A stretch of DNA of 64,000 nucleotides, taken from positions 434,001-498,000 of the forward strand of contig NZ_RJWA01000004.1 of NCBI RefSeq assembly GCF_003762835.1, read 5' to 3'. The position numbers and the translations under genes are program-made. The notes under the pieces are model-generated. The model saw only the letters and a program-made list of their open reading frames with translations. It was not told where the DNA came from and ran no database searches. Below are positions 14,787-22,197 of this stretch, in pieces. Every line of letters begins with the position of its first letter. The first letter of the stretch is position 1. This DNA comes from Micromonospora sp. HM5-17 (lineage in GTDB: Bacteria; Actinomycetota; Actinomycetes; Mycobacteriales; Micromonosporaceae).

Positions 14787-17645
14787 ATGGCGAACAAGGT
14801 AATTCAGCAGGCAGCGTTCGTCCCCGTCCAGCCGCTGCGCCTACCGCTGCACACACTGTCATTTCCCGCCGCATGGCGAGCGCCAATCGATGCCCTATAT
14901 ACCGGAGGGAGTGAGCACACCCAACGCAAGGAGCGGCAGGTACCTATCGGCCGGCTGAACGCCCTCATCGCAACCGCTGCGCCCGATATTGTCTCCGTTG
15001 CCAGACGTGCAAGCTTCGATGAGAGCGAACCCTGGCTCTATGCGCACAGCCCCTTCCCGCTGCCTGTCTTACGAGCCTTCATCGCCGCGTGGTTGCACGA
15101 CCTGGCCAAGGCGGAACACCGAGCGCTGGTTCCTGACACCCTACGTAGCCTCAACCTTGATTTGCTGCGGTGGAAAGATCGCGAGGTCGACCTGCTGGAG
15201 CAGACTCTCACCGAAGGCGGCACTTCCCTTCCATCGCCCCACCTGTATGTGCTGTTACCCGACGTTCTGGCCGCCCACATCGCCGCGCACACCCCCTACA
15301 CCCACAACGGCGAGAAGGTCCGATTTCACCAGGTTGCCACCAATCCCGTGGCTGGCTATGCCGAATTGATGTCCTGGCCGCCGAACGAGCACAGGACTGG
15401 CCGAGGAGGTGCCAGTCAAACCTGGTACTACAGCGGCACGATCAAGATAGCCCTGCGGACAGTGCCGTTCGACCCAGTACCCCGGATTCACGTATACACA
15501 GGCATCCGTCGATGGGCAGGTGGCCAACTCAACACCAAGGGCACGAACGCAGCCTCCGTCTACTTGCGCAGCACTAGCCCTCTGGTCCGCGACGCGCCAA
15601 CACCAGCCAGGTTCGCAGTCGCCAAGCTCCAATGGTCGCCGCGGACTCGCGACTTTGTCTGGCGACACGGTGGTCCCGAGGAAATGCTTACTCGCGTGGC
15701 AGCGATCGACCACCTGCCGGACGCCGAGCAGCTTGCCAAGAAGGCTGACGCCTGGATCCACGGGCGTGATGGCGTGACCGTCGCGGTCACCCACCACACC
15801 ACAATGGGAGGCAGGAACCACCCGGTCGGTAACGGCATGATGCCAGCCGAACGCAGCCGCATTATCGAATGGGTTGCCGAGGCGCTTGCGCCCCACCTCG
15901 AGCTCGCTAAGCCGCTGCGCCGGGTCACGCCGGACGGGCTGCGCTTCAACATCCCTGCCCGTGTGCTGAAGACGGTCGGTGCGTCCAAGGACAGGCCACA
16001 TCTCGCGGGCACCGAGCTGGAGGAGCATCAGCAGCGCCAACGCGCGGCCGAGCAAGCCAGGGCGGAAGCCCAGCGCCACAACGCGCTGGTACGACGCTCC
16101 CGCTTGGCGGCAGTCGTGCCAGAAGCCGATCTGTGTGTGTTCCTTCTCTACCAAGACACCAACATGCGTGAGCGTCTCCTCGTCGGCGTCGAGAATCTCC
16201 TCGGGCTTACCGGCCAGCGCCAACAGACCAGCGACGAGTCCTGGCGCTGGTGCACCGACGACTTCACCCTCCGCATCCATGCGCGGCAGGTGCCAATCGG
16301 TGGCGAGCTCGGTGAGGGCAGCGGCAAGGTCCGGAAAGGTACGACGCACGACCAGGCGGTTGCGGAGCGCCGCCAGCAGGTCAAGACTGCGCTTGACGCA
16401 ATGGTGGCTAGCACCGGCGAGACCGCTCGTCTCGCCATCATCGAGCTTGAAGGCAAGGAACGCTTCAAAGTCCGGACCACCGATCCGAAGTTCGCCATTC
16501 GACTCGGCTGTGCCGACGCCGGAATGGTAAGCCAATTCATCGAGCCTGCAAATGGGGAGAGCAAAGAGGAAGAGAGTAACACTCATCACCGCGTGGAGGC
16601 TGCCTGGGAAGACGGGTTCCGTCAGCTAGGCATGCGCTTCGTGCCAATCCACACGGTGCCCGAAGGCATACCCGACAACCTTAACCAGCTTGCCTTCTGG
16701 GTGGTCAAGCGACGCGACGATGACATCAACCGCTTCCCCTTGTTCGTGCCCATCGCCCTGCTGATCCGCCCCCACCAGGACCAGATCCTCGGTAAGGCCA
16801 TCGGGATGTCTCGATGGGTTTCCTATCCGGAGCTACTTCTCCACCTTGCTGGCATCAACCCCAGCGGCACGGCGCGCAATGAAGCCCAACAACAAGCCGA
16901 GCTGGCCGGCTTCATCAGAACCACGATCCGCCAGTTTGGCGGTGACCCGACCCTCGTCGTGACGCTGGGAACGAATATCCGTTATCGTTGGCCAACGATG
17001 CAGAACGCCCACGTGGTTCATGGCAAGATCGGTTTCGGTGACGCTCCGCTGCAACGTGCCTCGATCTATGGCAAGAGGTTGCGTTTCGTCCGGGTATGTA
17101 CCAGCGACCGACTGGAGACGGCTCAGTGGTGGGCTCCAGGGAATGGCGACACAGTTGGGTTGTCCAAGGGGCTCTGGACGTTCGATAACCAAACGACTTC
17201 GAGTCCGCTTGTTTTCTACAGCACGGTTGGAAAATCTGGTAAGCATAAGAAGTCGGGCAAAAACGATGCCAAGCTCACATCCCACTACCTTACGCCTGTC
17301 AGTGTTGAGGCGTCGAACGACGTGCGCTCTGTAGTGGCGAGCACCGCGCAAAGCAGGAACTACCTTCAACCCGAAACGACAGCCTGGAATCCCGAACTCC
17401 TCGAGTTCGTCATGGTGAGCCTCCAAGAGGGCGACGACCCGACGGCCTGGGCTAGCTATCTTCACCAGCAACGTTTGAGTGAAGATTACGACGAGCCGCT
17501 ACGCCTGCCTCTCATTTTGCATCTTGCTGCCCTCGCCACTCGATACGCTATCCCTGCTGAGGACGATCGTCCCGAGGAGGCTGAAGATGATGACATCGAC
17601 CGGGAACTGGTTGCCGAACAGCTGACATTCGACTTCGGCATCTGA
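14787..17645 (+). CDS. Prokaryotic PIWI protein, pPIWI-RE family
   Basis: 952 residues; GAGGAG precedes the ATG by 8 nt. Three regions follow the family layout: an N-terminal X-type module (about 1-400), a MID-like part with a charged helix rich in Glu/Arg/Ala at about 405-440 and VFLLYQDTNMRERL after it, and a C-terminal RNase H/PIWI domain (about 610-945). The PIWI region shows GGDPTLVVTLGTNIRYRWP, YGKRLRFVRVCTSDR with R766/R769, LVFYSTVGKSG, HYLTPVSVEAS with E841, and the closing RLPLILHLAALATRYAI. The Arg and Glu that name the family are plausibly R769 and E841, assigned by eye. Family knowledge: it binds a nucleic-acid guide and helps restrict mobile DNA. Remote PIWI homology is invisible to simple identity, so the operon partners are the strongest support. 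Confidence 0.83.
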   Translation: MANKVIQQAAFVPVQPLRLPLHTLSFPAAWRAPIDALYTGGSEHTQRKERQVPIGRLNALIATAAPDIVSVARRASFDESEPWLYAHSPFPLPVLRAFIAAWLHDLAKAEHRALVPDTLRSLNLDLLRWKDREVDLLEQTLTEGGTSLPSPHLYVLLPDVLAAHIAAHTPYTHNGEKVRFHQVATNPVAGYAELMSWPPNEHRTGRGGASQTWYYSGTIKIALRTVPFDPVPRIHVYTGIRRWAGGQLNTKGTNAASVYLRSTSPLVRDAPTPARFAVAKLQWSPRTRDFVWRHGGPEEMLTRVAAIDHLPDAEQLAKKADAWIHGRDGVTVAVTHHTTMGGRNHPVGNGMMPAERSRIIEWVAEALAPHLELAKPLRRVTPDGLRFNIPARVLKTVGASKDRPHLAGTELEEHQQRQRAAEQARAEAQRHNALVRRSRLAAVVPEADLCVFLLYQDTNMRERLLVGVENLLGLTGQRQQTSDESWRWCTDDFTLRIHARQVPIGGELGEGSGKVRKGTTHDQAVAERRQQVKTALDAMVASTGETARLAIIELEGKERFKVRTTDPKFAIRLGCADAGMVSQFIEPANGESKEEESNTHHRVEAAWEDGFRQLGMRFVPIHTVPEGIPDNLNQLAFWVVKRRDDDINRFPLFVPIALLIRPHQDQILGKAIGMSRWVSYPELLLHLAGINPSGTARNEAQQQAELAGFIRTTIRQFGGDPTLVVTLGTNIRYRWPTMQNAHVVHGKIGFGDAPLQRASIYGKRLRFVRVCTSDRLETAQWWAPGNGDTVGLSKGLWTFDNQTTSSPLVFYSTVGKSGKHKKSGKNDAKLTSHYLTPVSVEASNDVRSVVASTAQSRNYLQPETTAWNPELLEFVMVSLQEGDDPTAWASYLHQQRLSEDYDEPLRLPLILHLAALATRYAIPAEDDRPEEAEDDDIDRELVAEQLTFDFGI

Positions 17646-17703
17646 TGGCCAACGACCTCGGCGTCACTTCGTGGATGTGTATCCGGGCCTACGGTGGAGT
17701 GAG

Positions 17704-17737
17704 CTGGGGGCAGCCGCCCGGATGCGGCTGCCCCCAG
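17704..17737. terminator. Bidirectional stem-loop between cassette and convergent gene
   Basis: A perfect 14-bp inverted repeat (17704-17717 with 17724-17737) has a 6-nt loop. It lies between the convergent 3' ends of the pPIWI-RE gene and the sugar dehydrogenase gene and can serve both. Confidence 0.8.
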
Positions 17738-17772
17738 AGGTCTCGCGGATGTGCGGGGGATCGACCTGAGGC

Positions 17773-19017
17773 TCAGCGGTTCGTCGCCCCGCCCTCGGGG
17801 GCGGGCTGAACCCGCTCGAACCGTACCCGGCTCAGCCACCCCGGGAGGTCACTGAGCACGTACAGCTCGCCGTGTACGTCCGTGGCGATGGCGGTCGGCT
17901 GGGTGGGGAACCTGCCGATCGTGGCGGTCTCGTAGCCACCCGTGGGCTTGGGGCGTACGGCGTACGCGAGGGTCGAGCAGTAGTCGCTCGCGACGTAGGT
18001 CCCCCACGCCTCCGGGGTGGCGAACCCTCGGTACACCACGCCGCCAATGACCGAGCAGCCGTCCGTTCCGAAGTGTTCGTACTCGAAGACCGGGTCGGTG
18101 TAGTGCACGTCCGGCCGGCATTGCTCCGGGTCGAACACCGGGGTGCCCTCCCGGCAGGACCAGCCGAGGTTCGCCCCACCCTGCCACGGGCGGATGTGGT
18201 TGACCTCCTCGACCAGGCCCTGGCCGACGTCACCGATCCACAGCGAGCCGTCGACCGGGTCGACGGAGAACCGCCACGGGTTGCGCAGCCCGTAGAGCCA
18301 GATCTCTGGCCGCGCGCCGGGCGTGCGGACGAACGGGTTGTCAAAGGGTACGCAGTAGGGCTTCGCCCCACAGGAGCGGCTGACGTCGATCCGTACGATC
18401 TTGCCGAGCAGGGTGCCGAGGTCCTGGCCGGCCTTGAACGGGTCGTTCGCGTGGCCGCCGTCCCCGAGGGACCAGTAGAGGTAGCCGTCTCGGCCGAACG
18501 CTACCTGCCCACCGTTGTGGTTGCCGTACTCCGAGTGCTCCTGGGTGAGCAGCACCTGCAACCGGTCGGGGGCGCCGAGGGGCACGCGCGCCAGGGTCAG
18601 CGTCCCGTCCGGCAGGCTCGTGTACGCCACGTAGAGGATCCCGGTCCGCGTGAAGTTCGGTGCGGGTGTGATGCCGAGGAGGCCGCGCTCGTTGTCCGAC
18701 GTGTCGATCCGGGCGGTCAGGTCCAGCACCGGCTCGGCCGCCAGGCCGGTGTCCGGGTGGTAGGCGCGGACGGTGCCGTTCTTCTCCGCGATCAGCATGC
18801 GGCCGTCTGGCAGCCCGGTGAGTGCGATCGGACGCTGCAGGCCGAACGCCACCTGTTCGGATACCACGGTCAGTTCGGTGAGTGGCACAGGGCGGGTGTG
18901 GGATGTGCCGGCAGCGGCGGTGCCGGCCGCCGACACCGGTGGCAACAGGAACGTGGACAGGGCCAGGACGAGCAGCCAGGCCAGCCTGGTGGCCGGGCGA
19001 CGACGCCGTCGCGACAT
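17773..19017 (-). CDS. Secreted PQQ-dependent sugar dehydrogenase-like protein
   Basis: 414 residues of the soluble glucose/sorbosone dehydrogenase (GSDH) beta-propeller family, which oxidises aldoses extracellularly with PQQ. A signal peptide (basic N-terminus, hydrophobic core, cleavage near VSAAGTAAAG) comes first. Propeller motifs follow: PIALTGLPDGRMLIAEKNG, GLLGITPAPNF, EHSEYGNHNGGQVAFGRDG, YWSLGDGGHAN, YGLRNPWRFSVDP and NLGWSCREG. The DGG and RNPWR signatures are those of the family. Four cysteines at the SCGAKPYC and SCREG sites suggest disulphides. No PQQ biosynthesis genes are in the window, so cofactor supply cannot be judged. It is single and faces the pPIWI-RE cassette tail to tail. 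Confidence 0.88.
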   Translation of the reverse strand: MSRRRRRPATRLAWLLVLALSTFLLPPVSAAGTAAAGTSHTRPVPLTELTVVSEQVAFGLQRPIALTGLPDGRMLIAEKNGTVRAYHPDTGLAAEPVLDLTARIDTSDNERGLLGITPAPNFTRTGILYVAYTSLPDGTLTLARVPLGAPDRLQVLLTQEHSEYGNHNGGQVAFGRDGYLYWSLGDGGHANDPFKAGQDLGTLLGKIVRIDVSRSCGAKPYCVPFDNPFVRTPGARPEIWLYGLRNPWRFSVDPVDGSLWIGDVGQGLVEEVNHIRPWQGGANLGWSCREGTPVFDPEQCRPDVHYTDPVFEYEHFGTDGCSVIGGVVYRGFATPEAWGTYVASDYCSTLAYAVRPKPTGGYETATIGRFPTQPTAIATDVHGELYVLSDLPGWLSRVRFERVQPAPEGGATNR

Positions 19018-19125
19018 GTTTCAGCTCCTCGAGCAGGTGGAGTGGAGGGCGCGCGTTGGATGCCTCACCCTACATCGATCCCTACCAATATTGAAGCCAG
19101 TCTACGATGTCGCCGGTCGGCGCGG

Positions 19126-20418
19126 TCAGCGGTGGTGACGGATGCGCTCCCAGGTGCTCGGCGGTTCCAGACCGGTACCGATACGCAGCGGGACGCCGAC
19201 CGGTTCGCGGTCACCGGCGCTGACCGTGAGCCGGCCGTGTTCGGTGTCGGCATCGATCCGCGGCGGTACGGTCGGGATCTGGGCGTCGAGCCGCACCGTG
19301 AGACCCGGCCAGCCGACGACCTCGACCTTTTCGGCCGTGGTGAGGGTGGTCTCGGTGCCCAGCGGGCCGCGGACGGTGGCGACCTGCTCGCCGGCCTCGA
19401 CCAACGTGTGGACGTCGAGCGCGGCCGCCGTCGCGCGCAGCAGGGACCGGGTCACCGCGAAGACCCGGTCCAGCTGGATCGGGGTGTTGGCGCCGGGCTG
19501 CCCGAGTACGGCACCGATGATCATGAGCGTCCGGCCGCCGACGTCGACCACCGCCGCGAAGACGAGGCAGCCGCCGGCCTCGTCGGTGGAACCGGTCTTG
19601 ATGCCCACCACGCCGTCGCGGCCGACCAACTCGTTGTAGTTCTGCACCGTACCGGCGACGGGCAGGGTCGCCTCTTCCTGCTCAACGATCTCCGCGAACG
19701 CCGGCAACGCCATCGCCTTGCGCGCCAGGATCACCTGGTCCCGGGCGGTACTCACCGTGCCGGGATCGAGGCCGGACGGATCGGTGTAGTGGGTATGCGA
19801 CATACCCAGTTTGTCCGCGGTCGCGTTCATCTTCTCGACGAACGCGGCCACGCTGCCGGAGTCCCAGGCGGCGAGGATGCGCGCCATGTTGTTCGCCGAC
19901 GGCAGCAAGAGCGCCTGTAGCGCCTGCCGTTCGGTGATCACCTCTCCGGGCTGCACCTTGACCAGCGACTCGCCGCGGGCCAGCTCCGCCGGGTACGCCG
20001 CGGCCTGCTCGGCGCTGATCGTCAGCTCCGGCCCCTGCTCACCGACGGCGAGGGGGTGCTCGGTGAGAATGACGTAGGCGGTCATCACCTTCGCCACGCT
20101 TCCGATCGGCAGCGGTTTCGACCCACCGGACGTACCGAGCGTCCCAAGTCCCTCGACCGAGACCAGCGCCTGGCCCGTACGCGGCCAGGGCAGCCGCGGC
20201 GCCTTACCCGGGATGGTCATCGACCCGGGCAGCGTCAGCTCGACCGTCGGAGCGGGCAGCGGGTGCCGCAGTGGCGCGACGGCGTACAGCGTGCCGCCGA
20301 GGAGCAGCAGCGTCAGCAGCCCGGCCAGCACCCACGGCAGGCGGCGGCCCCGGCGGTTCGGCGACGCCAGGGGTATCCGGGCGAGCTCCTCGGTCTGCAT
20401 GTCCATCGGACCAGACAA
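19126..20418 (-). CDS. D-alanyl-D-alanine carboxypeptidase (peptidase S11)
   Basis: Trims the terminal D-Ala from peptidoglycan stem peptides. 430 residues: short cytoplasmic N-terminus, one membrane anchor (about 29-48), then a serine peptidase domain. S107-V-A-K110 is the acylation motif, S174-A-N176 the second and K274-T-G276 the third. All three are intact and correctly spaced for low-molecular-mass PBPs. The start is TTG at 20418, chosen because AAGGAGAG ends a few bases before it; ATGs four and six codons later are alternatives. The region holding the ribosome binding site is duplicated (20421-20453). A C-terminal beta-rich tail (about 340-430) is typical of PBP5-like enzymes. Confidence 0.93.
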   Translation of the reverse strand: MSGPMDMQTEELARIPLASPNRRGRRLPWVLAGLLTLLLLGGTLYAVAPLRHPLPAPTVELTLPGSMTIPGKAPRLPWPRTGQALVSVEGLGTLGTSGGSKPLPIGSVAKVMTAYVILTEHPLAVGEQGPELTISAEQAAAYPAELARGESLVKVQPGEVITERQALQALLLPSANNMARILAAWDSGSVAAFVEKMNATADKLGMSHTHYTDPSGLDPGTVSTARDQVILARKAMALPAFAEIVEQEEATLPVAGTVQNYNELVGRDGVVGIKTGSTDEAGGCLVFAAVVDVGGRTLMIIGAVLGQPGANTPIQLDRVFAVTRSLLRATAAALDVHTLVEAGEQVATVRGPLGTETTLTTAEKVEVVGWPGLTVRLDAQIPTVPPRIDADTEHGRLTVSAGDREPVGVPLRIGTGLEPPSTWERIRHHR

Positions 20419-20738
20419 TGTGTTCTCTCCTTCGTCGTGTTCTCTCCTTCGTCAGCTGGGACTGCCCGGCCAGGGCGGCCCGCCGCCGCGCCCTGGACGT
20501 CCGGTGGCGGAGCCTCGCGGAACAGCGGCACACCCAGCTCAACGCCGTGCCCTGGCCGGATGTCCCCATTCGTGATCGCCGCTACGACCCGGACACGTCG
20601 CGAGATCCGGATCGGCACAGCCGTTGCCCCGCGTACTCCTGGCGGGATCGGGTTCCCCACGCGCAGCATCAGCGGAACGTGGGGTGAGACGGTCGGCGGG
20701 CAGCTGGGTTGCCCCGCCGACCCGGTGTTCCCGAGGGT
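20419..20738. other. Intergenic region with duplicated ribosome binding site
   Basis: TGTTCTCTCCTTCGTC occurs at 20421-20436 and 20438-20453 (period 17). On the minus strand each copy reads GACGAAGGAGAGAACA and contains a strong Shine-Dalgarno; the inner copy is placed correctly for the TTG start of the carboxypeptidase. The rest (20455-20738) has open frames on both strands, including a plus-strand frame reading ALDVRWRSLAEQRHTQLNA, but none has a start signal or a family I recognise. Confidence 0.6.
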
Positions 20739-21896
20739 TCAGTCCCGGGCGTCGGCGATCGGCGGGCTGTCGTTGGTGCTGCCCGCCGCCAGGACCAGGC
20801 TGTATGAGCAGAGCGCACCCGGCGGCAGCCACGAACAGTCGCCATTCGGATTGGCACTCGGATCCACCACGCGGGTCTCCTCGGCCAGCGGTTGTCCGGT
20901 GTCCAGGTCGATGATCAGCCGTACCTCAAGGCCGCGCCCCGGAACGACCTGCCCGTTCGCGTACGTGATCGCGTGCCCACGCCGGCCACGCACGTCATCG
21001 ACGACGCCCAACCCGCGTACCCCCGGCAGCGTCGCGAGCAGGCGGTACGCGGCGGCGCGGACCTGGTTGCTGACCGGCATGTTCACGATCACCGAGGAGG
21101 CCACGGTGAACAGCCACTGGTCCTGGTCACGCGGCATGTCGACGTTTTCTCCGGTGTACAGGCCGAGCAGTGCGCCGCGGAGGGCGGCCGGGTCGGTCGG
21201 CAGCGCGTCGATCTGGGCCTGCGACACGTTCACGTCGCCAAGCGCGAGGTACCTGTCCGGGTCGACCTTCCTACTCTCTACCGCGCCCGGGGCGGTTGTC
21301 AGGACGAACGGCTTCGGCTTCGTCACCCTCATGACGGCCGGGGCACCGGCGCGGCGCCAGCGGGCCTCATCGGCGGGCGTGGCGGGCTCGGCGCCGAGCT
21401 GCTGCACGACAGCCCAACTGCTGTCCGCGCTGGAGCGGGCCAGCCAATACTGGCTGCTGCTTCTCTCGACCATGGCGTACGTGCCCTCGGCAGCCTCGAC
21501 CGGCACCACGTTGCCGCTCTCCCACTGCATGGTCAGATAGCGCCCGTCGGCCTGCGGGGCCTGGTCGCTGCGTTCGGCTGCCACGAGCAACATCCGCCGG
21601 TAGTCCATCGGCGCCTCGACGGGTGCGGCGTCGGGGTCGCTGCGCGGCGTGATGCCCGGTCCGGCGACGGCCACGACGACGGCGGCCGCGGTCGCCGCCG
21701 CGATGCCGAGGACGGCCACCCGTAGCGGCCGGGACCTGCGGATCGTGCCGAGCGTGGCGTGTCCGTCGCCAGCCGGAGCGGTGGCCATGATGGCGGCAAC
21801 GACCTGTGCGGTCTGCTCGCCTCGGCCAGACGGTGCGTCCAGTCGTGCCGGCCGGGCCTTGGCAAGCAGGTCCATGACATTCGGTGATTGGCTCAT
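20739..21896 (-). CDS. CU044_5270-family membrane protein
   Basis: 385 residues. An N-terminal cytoplasmic segment of about 55 residues (MDLLAKARPARLDAPSGRGE) precedes one transmembrane helix at about 62-82 and a large outer domain (YLTMQWESGNVVPVE, VDPDRYLALGDVNVSQ, ALPTDPAALRGALL). This layout is the CU044_5270 family of actinobacteria. Members sit directly behind an ECF-type sigma factor and are thought to act like anti-sigma or sensor partners (family knowledge). Here the ATG overlaps the stop of a sigma-factor remnant in an ATGA arrangement, which fixes the start. With the sigma factor gone, its function is uncertain, yet the frame is intact. Confidence 0.75.
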   Translation of the reverse strand: MSQSPNVMDLLAKARPARLDAPSGRGEQTAQVVAAIMATAPAGDGHATLGTIRRSRPLRVAVLGIAAATAAAVVVAVAGPGITPRSDPDAAPVEAPMDYRRMLLVAAERSDQAPQADGRYLTMQWESGNVVPVEAAEGTYAMVERSSSQYWLARSSADSSWAVVQQLGAEPATPADEARWRRAGAPAVMRVTKPKPFVLTTAPGAVESRKVDPDRYLALGDVNVSQAQIDALPTDPAALRGALLGLYTGENVDMPRDQDQWLFTVASSVIVNMPVSNQVRAAAYRLLATLPGVRGLGVVDDVRGRRGHAITYANGQVVPGRGLEVRLIIDLDTGQPLAEETRVVDPSANPNGDCSWLPPGALCSYSLVLAAGSTNDSPPIADARD

Positions 21897-22054
21897 CGAA
21901 CTGACTCCCTCGGAATGAGCGTGGCGGTTGGGCGAGGCGATTCGACGTCGGCGGCGGCCAGGGCGGCTTTCAGGCGACGTCGGGCGCGGTGGAGGCGTAC
22001 GTAGTACGTCGCCGCGGCTTGGCTCGGGCCGAAGCCGGCGGACGGGTTCCGCCG
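21893..22054 (-). pseudogene. C-terminal remnant of an ECF/SigJ-type sigma factor
   Basis: The frame that ends in the TGA overlapping the next gene reads GFGPSQAAATYYVRLHRARR then RLKAALAAADVESPRP. This is the last recognition helix (region 4.2: alternation of S-x-A-A-A, V-R-L-H-R-A-R-R-R-L) of a sigma-70-type factor. A stop codon lies at 22055-22057, and sequence beyond it has no matching sigma region 2. About 54 codons of an expected 170-190 remain. The preserved ATGA overlap shows the two genes once formed an operon. Deletion of the upstream part is the likely cause. Confidence 0.65.
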
Positions 22055-22197
22055 TCAGCCGGTTCGGTGGCGAGACCGCCTCGTGGCCGAGGCAACGTGT
22101 TGACAGACGTCGTTGATCGTATTTGTCTATGGACCGGCCGGTGATCACGACGTGTCCGACCCCGGGCCGTTCCGCCGCACCCCACCACGGAGGACGC

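Larger units (their letters stand above)
8455..17645 (+). other. pPIWI-RE conflict cassette, four co-directional genes
   Basis: Four genes on one strand are packed with gaps of 11 bp, an 8-bp overlap and 26 bp: Cas4-like nuclease, REase-fold protein, DinG-like helicase, pPIWI-RE. The last three correspond to the three-gene pPIWI-RE island described from comparative genomics by Burroughs, Iyer and Aravind, proposed to act against invading DNA through RNA-guided or R-loop recognition. Codon use is visibly less GC-biased than in the flanks (frequent TTG, GTA, ATA, AGG), suggesting horizontal acquisition. Left of it lies decayed DNA and a tRNA; right of it a stem-loop at 17704-17737 and core-like genes. 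No integrase or transposase is present inside. Confidence 0.8.

Noticed and set aside
8455-17645. CRISPR-Cas locus suggested by the Cas4-like gene
   Set aside because: No direct-repeat array and no cas1/cas2 are present; neighbours are pPIWI-RE components.
17640-17770. Right-hand attachment site matching tRNA-Lys
   Set aside because: No stretch matching the tRNA 3' end was found near the cassette's right border.
20455-20738. Possible small gene on the plus strand (ALDVRWRSLAEQRHTQLNA)
   Set aside because: No start codon with ribosome binding site and no recognisable family; kept only as a note in the intergenic entry.
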